64,000 bases of DNA from Snodgrassella sp945267035 (GTDB taxonomy: Bacteria; Pseudomonadota; Gammaproteobacteria; Burkholderiales; Neisseriaceae). The notes below the pieces were generated by a model, which was not told the origin of the DNA, did no database searches, and worked only from the letters and a program-made list of their open reading frames with translations. Position numbers and translations under genes: made by a program. Positions 9,022-15,861 of this stretch are shown here, one piece after another. How positions within the stretch are numbered: the first letter of the stretch is position 1; each line of letters begins with the position of its first letter. The stretch lies in NCBI RefSeq assembly GCF_026535915.1, contig NZ_JAFNPF010000001.1, forward strand, positions 62,001 to 126,000, written 5' to 3'.

Positions 9022-9502
9022 ATGCAGCTTGAAATTATTCTGGAAAATTTACTTGAACAACCGCTCGAAGTCATCGTCAACACATGGAATCGCCATATTA
9101 TTCATTGGTGGTTACTGTTGCCGCAGGGGAGTATCCGATGCCATCAAGAAAAAAGCTGGCTATGCTCCTTTTCGCGAACTTGGCCGAATAGGTGCACTTA
9201 AATTAGGTTCCGCAGTGGTAACCAATGCCGGTAAATTGCCTTATCAAGCCATTATCCACGTAGCCGGTATCAACATGTTCTGGCGTACCAGTGCCTATTC
9301 AATTCGTACTTCAGTTATTTCTGCCATGCACCTAGTCAATACCCGCAATGATACTTCAGTCGCCTTTCCTCTGATTGGTGCCGGCTCAGGTGGCTTTAGT
9401 CCAGAGCAGGCACTGCGGCTTATGCAGGAAACATGATTACCAATTGAAACTAACGCACGGGTAATTATTGTAAAATATGTGTCCCCTAAATCACATTTGT
9501 AG
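9022..9502 (+). pseudogene. Macro-domain (ADP-ribose-binding) protein, frameshifted
   Basis: The ATG at 9022 opens LEIILENLLEQPLEVIVNTWNR and LLLPQG. Near 9128 the reading switches by one base to GVSDAIKKKAGYAPF. It continues as LKLGSAVVTNAGKLPYQAI, IHVAGINMFW and FPLIGAGSGGFSPEQAL. An in-frame TGA at 9434-9436 interrupts the last helix, which goes on LPIETNARVIIVKYV to 9502. IVNxWNR, AVVTNAGKLP and GAGSGGF are the ADP-ribose-binding loops of a macro-domain family that removes ADP-ribose or O-acetyl-ADP-ribose. One frameshift plus one nonsense codon mean it is broken as read. Confidence 0.75.
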
Positions 9503-9514
9503 AAAAATTTAATA

Positions 9515-9970
9515 ATGTTAAATCAAATTACAATCATCCGAGCAACATCAGAACAGCTTGATGATGCCATCATGCTTTTTGCCAGCTATCGGCAGTTCTA
9601 TGGCCTGACGGACAAACAGACAGCAAGCAGAAATTTTATTCAAGAAAGACTGGAAAAGCAGGATTCCGTTATCTTCATTGCCTATGATCAACAACAAGCT
9701 TGCGGGTTTGTACAGCTATATTTCTCCTTTTCTTCATTATCCGTATCGCCCACAATCATACTCAATGACCTATATGTCCCTGAAAACCACCGACAAAAAG
9801 GGATTGCCACACAACTGATGCAATACGTCACACAATTTGCACGTGATAATGGCTACAGTGGTATTTCATTGTGTACCGCCAACGACAACCACAAGGCAAG
9901 AGCCCTATATGAACAGGCTGGCTATCAGATTGATGAACAATTTGTTTATTATTTTTTAAACTTAAACTAA
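9515..9970 (+). CDS. GNAT-family N-acetyltransferase
   Basis: A 151-residue acetyl-CoA-dependent acyltransferase. The fold's key motif A is present (LNDLYVPENHRQKGIATQLM, the HRQKGIA pyrophosphate loop), followed by the C-terminal motif B (LCTANDNHKARALYEQAGY). The N-terminal half (ATSEQLDDAIMLFASYRQFY) is typical of small single-domain GNATs acting on amines or amino-acid derivatives. The substrate cannot be predicted. The gene is intact and stands alone between a broken macro-domain gene and the rtcB-prfH leader. Confidence 0.88.
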   Translation: MLNQITIIRATSEQLDDAIMLFASYRQFYGLTDKQTASRNFIQERLEKQDSVIFIAYDQQQACGFVQLYFSFSSLSVSPTIILNDLYVPENHRQKGIATQLMQYVTQFARDNGYSGISLCTANDNHKARALYEQAGYQIDEQFVYYFLNLN

Positions 9971-10112
9971 GGCCAACAAGCGTGCCGAAACAGCCTAAAA
10001 GTGGTGAAACAGCCACAACGCACCAGCCGACCCGAAAAAAACAACTGAATATTTGACGGCCAGTAGAAGCTGATTTAAAGTACCGCACACATCAAATTAT
10101 TTATATTGCAAC

Positions 10113-10293
10113 GGAAAGGAATCATTATGTTTGTACTACCTATCCTTTGCAGGTCAACCCAGGGCTAATCACCTCCTGATCCTTGGCTTCGGCCTGCCAA
10201 TTTCTTTACAGCACGTTATACCTGTTCATACACAATGAACAAGGATGACAACGCCTGTTTATTATTTAAATAAAATAAATTGGAATGGATCAG
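10113..10293 (+). promoter_or_regulatory. Leader of the rtcB-prfH operon with small ORF and 16S 3'-end mimic
   Basis: GGAAAGGA (10113-10120) precedes a 13-codon ORF. Its stop abuts ATCACCTCCT (10168-10177), which equals ten bases of the 16S rRNA 3' end including the anti-Shine-Dalgarno core. CTGATCC (10176-10182) is the exact complement of GGATCAG (10287-10293), which lies right in front of the rtcB ATG at 10295. All of this is visible in the sequence; a role in controlling rtcB translation is inferred. The rest of 9971-10294 shows no gene. Confidence 0.4.
10127..10168 (+). CDS. Putative leader peptide upstream of rtcB
   Basis: ATG at 10127 gives MFVLPILCRSTQG and a TAA at 10166-10168, six bases after a strong GGAAAGGA ribosome-binding site. 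It is too short for homology. The good ribosome-binding site and the overlap of its stop with an anti-Shine-Dalgarno-like sequence make translation plausible, but no amino-acid run suggests a classical attenuator. Confidence 0.35.
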   Translation: MFVLPILCRSTQG

Positions 10294-10294
10294 A

Positions 10295-11431
10295 ATGGGC
10301 AATTCTATTCAGCAGCCAACTGCTGGCATCATCCTAATTACCACCCCCGAACTGTGGTTAGAAGGCGAAGCTATCCAGCAGCTGCACACAACAGCAACAT
10401 TACCCGACATCAGCTATGCAGCAGCCATGCCGGATATTCATCCCGGCCGCGGCTATCCCGTTGGCGCAGCTTTTTTTACTACACAACTTATTTATCCAGC
10501 ACTGATTGGCGGCGACATTGGCTGCGGCATGTCATTATGGCAAACATCACTTAAAACCCATGCCATAAATCAGGCCAAACTAATCAAACAACTGGGCAAT
10601 CTCGATCAGCCACTGAATGCATCGGAATGTATCAGCCTCTGGCCAGATATACAGCCGCTACAACAGCATAACTATGCATCCGGCACCATAGGTGGAGGCA
10701 ATCATTTTGCCGAATTACAAATGTTGGATACCATTTATGTAGCGGAAATCGCCGAACAAATCGGTTTAAATAAGCAGCACCTGCAACTAATGGTACACAG
10801 TGGTTCCCGCGGACTCGGTGGCGCGATTCTGGATAAACACATCCGTCAGTATGGTCATCAGGGCTTAATCGCAGATAGTGAAGCCGGTAAATCCTATCTG
10901 ACACAGCACAATCAGGCACTGGCCTATGCACGGCAAAATCGGGAGCTGATTGCCCGCCGCATACTGACTAATCTGCGTGCACAAGGGCAAAAACTAGCAG
11001 ACATCTGCCATAACTTTATCGAAGCGACCTGCATCCATGGCGAAAGCGGGTGGCTGCACCGTAAAGGTGCAGCACCTGCTACCCAAGGACTAGTGGTGAT
11101 ACCGGGTTCGCGCGGCGATTACAGCTATCTGGTGCAACCATTGGATACCCCAATCGCCCTTTACTCCCTCGCACATGGCGCAGGACGCAAATGGCAGCGC
11201 TCAGCCTGCAAAGGCAGACTATCCCAACGCTATACCGTCGAACAGCTAAGCCGTACTGTCCATGGCAGCCGTGTAATTTGTGCCGACCGTGAACTTATCT
11301 ATGAAGAAGCACCGCAGGCCTATAAATCCATCGATAGCGTCATTACTGCCATGGTACAGGCTGAATTAATCCGGCCAATAGCCCGTTTCAAACCAGTGGT
11401 CACCTATAAAGTAAAAACGGAGAAAAAATAA
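10295..11431 (+). CDS. rtcB: RNA ligase RtcB, release-factor-H-associated type (RtcB2)
   Basis: A 378-residue RNA 3'-phosphate/5'-OH ligase that uses GTP and Mn2+. The metal and guanylylation motifs are seen: MPDIHPGRGYPVGAA, GGDIGCGM, IGGGNHFAEL, VHSGSRGLGG, and LAHGAGRKW, whose His is the nucleotide-linked residue. ATG 10295 (MGNSIQQ) is chosen over an upstream TTG at 10280. The stop overlaps the prfH start by one base (TAATG), so the two are translationally coupled. In bacteria with this pair, RtcB2 and PrfH act together to repair ribosomes cut in the 16S decoding centre, for example by colicin E3-type nucleases. Confidence 0.93.
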   Translation: MGNSIQQPTAGIILITTPELWLEGEAIQQLHTTATLPDISYAAAMPDIHPGRGYPVGAAFFTTQLIYPALIGGDIGCGMSLWQTSLKTHAINQAKLIKQLGNLDQPLNASECISLWPDIQPLQQHNYASGTIGGGNHFAELQMLDTIYVAEIAEQIGLNKQHLQLMVHSGSRGLGGAILDKHIRQYGHQGLIADSEAGKSYLTQHNQALAYARQNRELIARRILTNLRAQGQKLADICHNFIEATCIHGESGWLHRKGAAPATQGLVVIPGSRGDYSYLVQPLDTPIALYSLAHGAGRKWQRSACKGRLSQRYTVEQLSRTVHGSRVICADRELIYEEAPQAYKSIDSVITAMVQAELIRPIARFKPVVTYKVKTEKK

Positions 11432-12039
11432 TGCTGCTTTTACAATTATCAGCGGCTTACGGGCCGGCTGAATGCTGTCTGGCCGTAGCAAAAGCACTGG
11501 AACGCCTGCAACACGAAGCCATAGAGATTCAGGTTGAAATAGACATATTGGAGCAAGAACAGTCAAAACATGGACTCCACTCAGTACTGCTTGCTCTTAA
11601 TGGTGAACTAGAAAGATCCTTAGCTAAACAGTGGGTGGGAACCATTCAATGGATTTGTCCCAGCCCCTACCGCCCAAAACACAAACGTAAAAACTGGTTT
11701 ATCGGCGCCGCATGTTACGAGACAATTACCCAACATCAATCTGATGAAATTATTTTCGACACCATGCGTGCCTCCGGTGCGGGAGGTCAGCATATTAACA
11801 AAACAGAATCAGCTGTCCGAGCCACCCACCTAGCCAGCGGTATCAGCGTAAAAATCCAGACCGCACGTAGCCAACATACCAATAAAAAACTGGCTGTTCT
11901 ACTGCTACAACACAAACTGGCGCAACAGAAACAACAGTTATACGCCAAACACAAAGCAGAGCGTCATCAGCACCATCACCAAATAGCGCGCGGAAATCCC
12001 ACTCGAATATTTATCGGACAGGATTTCAAACCTGTATAA
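11431..12039 (+). CDS. prfH: Peptide chain release factor H
   Basis: A 202-residue class-I release-factor paralogue. The catalytic GGQ motif is at residues 118-120 in ASGAGGQHINKTESAVR, with the usual Arg/Lys-rich tail. The stop-codon-recognition domain of RF1/RF2 is absent, and an N-terminal domain of about 100 residues replaces it (YGPAECCLAVAKALERLQ). PrfH is thought to recognise ribosomes with a cleaved decoding centre, release the stuck peptide and let RtcB2 religate the rRNA. Overlap with rtcB supports this assignment. The gene is followed by a perfect hairpin. Confidence 0.93.
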   Translation: MLLLQLSAAYGPAECCLAVAKALERLQHEAIEIQVEIDILEQEQSKHGLHSVLLALNGELERSLAKQWVGTIQWICPSPYRPKHKRKNWFIGAACYETITQHQSDEIIFDTMRASGAGGQHINKTESAVRATHLASGISVKIQTARSQHTNKKLAVLLLQHKLAQQKQQLYAKHKAERHQHHHQIARGNPTRIFIGQDFKPV

Positions 12040-12097
12040 TGTTTTAGTCCAGAGCATCCATCGTTCATAAAGCTGATTACTTTATTTTCATACTACA

Positions 12098-12128
12098 CAA
12101 CTGAGCTTACTGCACATAAGCTCAGTTG
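12098..12128 (+). terminator. Hairpin after prfH
   Basis: CAACTGAGCTTA (12098-12109) pairs perfectly with TAAGCTCAGTTG (12117-12128) across a 7-base loop. The 12-bp stem lies about 60 bases after prfH. The tail is AT-rich but lacks a long T-run, so efficiency is uncertain. Confidence 0.6.
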
Positions 12129-12566
12129 AATTAATTAAACCTAAGAAAGAGACAATCAAACAAGGTGTTTTTCTGTGGGGATGTAGAGTCAAATAGCAAA
12201 AATTTGTGTAATATTTTTCCAAATACCTGAAAAAAATTAAAGCAAAACGAATAGAATCATCCATTTCACATTCCGATTTATTTACTCAACCGTATAAAAT
12301 GTTTAGTACAATCAAATAATCTTGCCGTAAATCATTCTCGATTTAATCCACAATGTTACGATGATATACACATCAGTACAACCACCAGACAGCTTAGTAG
12401 TGATAATAATCTTGAGCACAGAAATCACCGACTACAGATTCGGATAAACCCTCTCATTCAAAAAAATCAAGTCAATAAAGAAAAGTTTAGTGTTAATCTG
12501 ATAATATTATGCCAGTGCCAATGCACCAGACGATAGCAACTCACAGGAAAAGTACTGGAGAAATAT
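12129..12566. other. AT-rich intergenic stretch without recognisable gene
   Basis: I saw no open frame with family character and no clear RNA gene. A short stretch around 12509-12530 (ATGCCAGTGCCAATGCAC) resembles one near 7993-8010 (ATGCCATTGCCAATGCCAC), possibly an old shared fragment. Confidence 0.4.
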
Positions 12567-12968
12567 ATGCTGACAGGAAGCTGTTTATGTACTGCAATTC
12601 AATACCAGATTGCTATGAGCGATCAAATTGAAAAAATGGTCTTTTGCCACTGTCAACGCTGCCGCAAATGGAGTGGTTCCGCATTTAATTCAGCGGTGCA
12701 AATAAACAGCGATGCTTTCACAATCCTATCAGGTCGAGATAAGCTAAAAAAATTTTCAGCTAATGGCGTAAACCGTTTTTTCTGTTCTGAATGTGGATCT
12801 AACCTCTATACTTCACGAGACAGTATGCCAAATGTTTATCGTTTGCGTGCTGGCACATTAGATACAGCAATTTACCCTCAGCAAAAAATACATATTTACA
12901 CTCAATCCAAAGCAAACTGGGATTCCATCTGTGATGGTGGCTTACAATTTGACGAAAATATAATATAA
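12567..12968 (+). CDS. GFA-family (CENP-V/GFA domain) zinc protein
   Basis: A 133-residue protein of the glutathione-dependent formaldehyde-activating enzyme (GFA) family. The zinc cysteines are in place: GSCLCTAIQYQI, FCHCQRCRKWSGSAF and FFCSECGSNLY, giving the two Zn sites of the Mss4-like fold. DSICDGGLQF closes the domain. The length fits the family. Many members have no proven substrate, so the original GFA name should not be read as a function. The gene stands alone; bases 12969-13248 show no gene. Confidence 0.88.
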   Translation: MLTGSCLCTAIQYQIAMSDQIEKMVFCHCQRCRKWSGSAFNSAVQINSDAFTILSGRDKLKKFSANGVNRFFCSECGSNLYTSRDSMPNVYRLRAGTLDTAIYPQQKIHIYTQSKANWDSICDGGLQFDENII

Positions 12969-13248
12969 CGAAGAAATAAAAATATATTCAAATCACAGAG
13001 ACAGCTCAGCACAAAAAAGACATAAAAATACTTGTGTTTAAACTGACACAGAAAAATTCTGTATTCAAAAAAAGAACATCTAAGGAAATTAATGTAAATA
13101 AGCCATAAAAAACAGGTGTCAACTATAGTCTGCCACAAATATAACAGCTACAGTAAACACATCATGGTATCGATAAAACCATGATTGCAAAAACCAAAAA
13201 TGCAAATAATGTTGGACTAAAGCCACCGCACAGACAAAGGAAGCCACC

Positions 13249-13897
13249 TTGAATCCTATCTACATCAACATCATCCTCAAAATGCTGGTTGCTTTCTGCA
13301 TCCTGCTGGTGTACATCAACCTATCAGGTAAAGGATCACTGGCACCTATTTCGGCTATAGATCAGGTGGGTAATGTCGTTCTTGGCGCGATTATTGGTGG
13401 ACCTTTATACAATCCGTCCATCAGTTTTCTACTGTTGGTGATTGCGGCCACATTTTGGGCTGGATTATTATTGTTAGTTCGTTATTTAACTTTTCAGCGC
13501 ACCTTTGCCAAAGACTTTGTCGATGGAACGTCGATAAGATTAATGCAAAATGGTATCTTGCTGACGCAAAATTTTCGCAAAGCAAGATTATCTATCCGAG
13601 ATTTTATCATGTTGCTCCATCAGCGATGGTTACACCAGTTTAGAAATTCTGAGTGATGTCTGGTTTGAGTACAATGGGCAGATGACCGTAGTAAAAAAAG
13701 GCGAACCGGCCATGGCCATTGTGGTTATTGAAAATAGTGTGGTGAATACTGATAACTTAAAAATATTGGGTTACGATGAAGCATGGCTGGAAAGTGAATT
13801 GGCTCGTTTAGGGCAAAAACTGGATGATGTCTTTCTCGCAGAAGTGCATGACCAGAAATTATGGGTTTACCCAGATAATAAAGACTATCTAAGTTGA
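13249..13897 (+). pseudogene. DUF421 (YetF-like) membrane protein gene, frameshifted
   Basis: A TTG at 13249 after AAGGAA opens NPIYINIILKMLVAFCILL, with three membrane helices and SAIDQVGNVVLGAIIGGPL, the DUF421 transmembrane domain. Near 13615-13620 the frame slips. The first frame ends at 13654-13656, while another frame continues as DGYTSLEILSDVWFEYNGQ and then MTVVKKGEPAMAIVVIENS to 13897. The latter is the YetF-like cytoplasmic beta domain. Correcting one missing base would give a full protein of about 215 residues. The N-terminal half is duplicated in inverted orientation at 6261-6640. Confidence 0.8.
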
Positions 13898-14070
13898 TCC
13901 AAAAGATGATCTAATGCATGAAACATAATCAATCGAGGCCGTTTAATGAGTCAGATGGGCATCAGTGCAGCAAAACTGCGTTGCCATTAATCATTAATTT
14001 GACTAAAAAAACCGTTAAGAATCCATGATTCCTTATATTAATTAACCATCATGGCGTTTCGGGCAATTAA

Positions 14071-14331
14071 TTAAGCAGGGATATCATCCGTTGCATCATC
14101 GAGCTCAACTAAATATTCAAAAATTAATACAGTTGCTTCAACATCAGTGTTGCTTCTGTTACATAACACATAGGCTGCAACATTCAAATCGGGATCTATG
14201 CTTGTGATCATGATTAATGAGACGCATAATGCCTACTGTGGTATCCATATTCAGGCAATGACCTGAGTAGCAACTACTGCATAATCGTCATCGCTTGAAT
14301 AAAAATGAATCTTTCCAGCTACCCAATTCAT
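14071..14331 (-). pseudogene. Relic of an unrecognised small acidic protein
   Basis: The minus-strand frame from the ATG at 14331 reads MNWVAGKIHFYSSDDDYAVV, meets two stops (TGA, TAG), then resumes in the same frame. It goes on as IDPDLNVAAYVLCNRSNT and VLIFEYLVELDDATDDIPA to a stop at 14071-14073. The two coherent halves suggest a former protein of about 85 residues. The family is unknown. The rest of 13898-14355 shows nothing. Confidence 0.35.
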
Positions 14332-14355
14332 TGTTTAACCATCAGGTTAAAATAG

Positions 14356-14775
14356 CATCCAGTTCACGTAGCAGAAGCAAAAGCGGAAGCACAAATACTA
14401 ACTGGTGGTTCTGATAAAAGAATGGGTTTTCAAGTTGAAGCATCTGCAGATGCCGGAGCGGCAAAAACTAATTATGCAGGCCAATCTGTTTTTTTCGGAA
14501 TAGTTAAAGCTAAGGTAGGATTACATGGAGGGGCTGCTGCAATAGGTGGAAAAGGAGGAGCATATTTAGACTATGATGACTATGCAATTGGATTTAATAT
14601 AGGAGGAGAAATAGCAGCTTTAGTGGGCATAAAAGGAGAAGTAGAAGTGGCTATCAGTGTAAAACCTGTTATAGACGGTGCAGTAAGTTTAGTAGACCAT
14701 ATATACGAAGTTTTTCCCCCTTCTGCAATAGAAGGAACTATATTAACAGGATGTTCTACAGCTAGAATAGGATAA
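14356..14775 (+). pseudogene. C-terminal fragment of a large secreted effector/toxin
   Basis: The open frame starts directly after a TAG and has no start of its own before MGF at 14422. It reads VAEAKAEAQILTGGSDKRMG, then Gly/Ala-rich strands (GLHGGAAAIGGKGGAYLDYD, YAIGFNIGGEIAALVGIKGE) and PPSAIEGTILTGCSTARIG at the end. Such Ala/Lys-rich lead-ins with glycine-rich hydrophobic hairpins are typical of the C-terminal parts of polymorphic or type VI effectors, possibly pore-forming. The N-terminal trafficking part is gone. The next gene encodes a four-helix membrane protein, as expected for immunity to a membrane toxin. Confidence 0.55.
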
Positions 14776-14791
14776 TTTAAATAACAAGAAA

Positions 14792-15259
14792 ATGAAAATT
14801 TTATTTTTTATATTATCAGTAGTTTTATATTACTTTTTTTCTTTTAAGGCTCCCCTCATTTATCCTAAAAGAAAACTATGTATATTTTTAGGAGGTTGTT
14901 TAGTTTTATCCCCTATAATTTATGTAATATTGAATATATTTAATGCTCTATTAATAGGAATCTTAATTAAATATTTTAACCTTACTGTATTAAAAGAATT
15001 CCTTCATATTAAATTTTTCCCAAAATTATTTATGTCTTTTTTAATAGTGTTTTTTATTAACTTATGCATCTTACTAGTTGCTGATAATATTTCAGATTAT
15101 CTGATTAAATTCCACCAAAAATATAACATTGAAAACCTAAATAAAAATCCTGTGAAATTTGTGCTATCAAATAAAGAAAAAATAAAATTATATTATCGAA
15201 TATTTTTTATGTTAGGAAGTTGCTTAATGCTCTATGGAGTATGGTTTAAAATGGAATAA
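14792..15259 (+). CDS. Four-helix membrane protein, putative immunity protein
   Basis: A 155-residue integral membrane protein. Hydrophobic segments fall at about residues 1-18, 28-58, 77-100 and 132-150, with a charged loop (HQKYNIENLNKNP) between the last two. It is very AT-rich (Lys, Asn, Ile, Phe codons) compared with mutS nearby, a sign of transfer. It starts 16 bases after the toxin fragment on the same strand, which suggests an immunity protein for a pore-forming effector. No family name can be given. Confidence 0.5.
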   Translation: MKILFFILSVVLYYFFSFKAPLIYPKRKLCIFLGGCLVLSPIIYVILNIFNALLIGILIKYFNLTVLKEFLHIKFFPKLFMSFLIVFFINLCILLVADNISDYLIKFHQKYNIENLNKNPVKFVLSNKEKIKLYYRIFFMLGSCLMLYGVWFKME

Positions 15260-15393
15260 CTTAATAACTATGAAACTGAAGATAGGGGATTGTGTTCTTT
15301 AGTTTTATTACTAAACAGATGTCCAATTGCGATAAATGTATAATTTTATATACCTATTTTTATAAAGATTTTTTTTACCAATAATTTAAACAT

Positions 15394-15491
15394 ATGAAAC
15401 TAAAAATTGCTGTTTTTGCTTTTTAGTATTGGTAACGGGTTTGGATAGTGAACAGCAAGCAAGCATATTGCTTATTTATCCAATCAGATAA
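15394..15491 (+). pseudogene. Possible signal-peptide relic
   Basis: ATG at 15394 reads MKLKIAVFAF then a stop. A one-base shift gives FLVLVTGLDSEQQASILLI and a stop at 15489-15491. Together they look like a lipoprotein or secretory signal peptide of a lost gene. The rest of 15260-15670 holds nothing recognisable. Confidence 0.25.
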
Positions 15492-15664
15492 TGTCTAGTT
15501 ATCCAGTCAGTGTTTATTTGCCTAGGTTTTACAAGTCACAAAGCGAAAAATTGTCTAAACCATAACGCAACATAGTTTTTTCCCTATTCGTTGCATTATA
15601 TTTTTGCTAAAAGCATTCCGTAGAGGGATAACAGAACAAAATGAATTGCATGAGATAAGTCGAT

Positions 15665-15697
15665 AAAACAAAACGCCTTGTTTTAAACAAGGCGTTT
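15665..15697 (-). terminator. Terminator after the initiator tRNA
   Basis: AAACGCCTTG (15671-15680) pairs with CAAGGCGTTT (15688-15697). On the minus strand it is followed by a T-rich tail (complement of 15661-15670). It lies 8 bases past the tRNA 3' end. Confidence 0.85.
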
Positions 15698-15704
15698 AGG
15701 AATT

Positions 15705-15781
<77 letters not shown>

Positions 15782-15861
15782 TCTGGTAAGGTGATAATTA
15801 TACGCATAATGCCGACAATGTCAAGCCTTAAATCAATGAAAGTGGTTTTGGGCAAAAGTAA

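Noticed and set aside
15260..15660. Further effector or immunity genes after the four-helix protein
   Set aside because: Only a doubtful signal-peptide relic is readable; the rest has stops in all frames.
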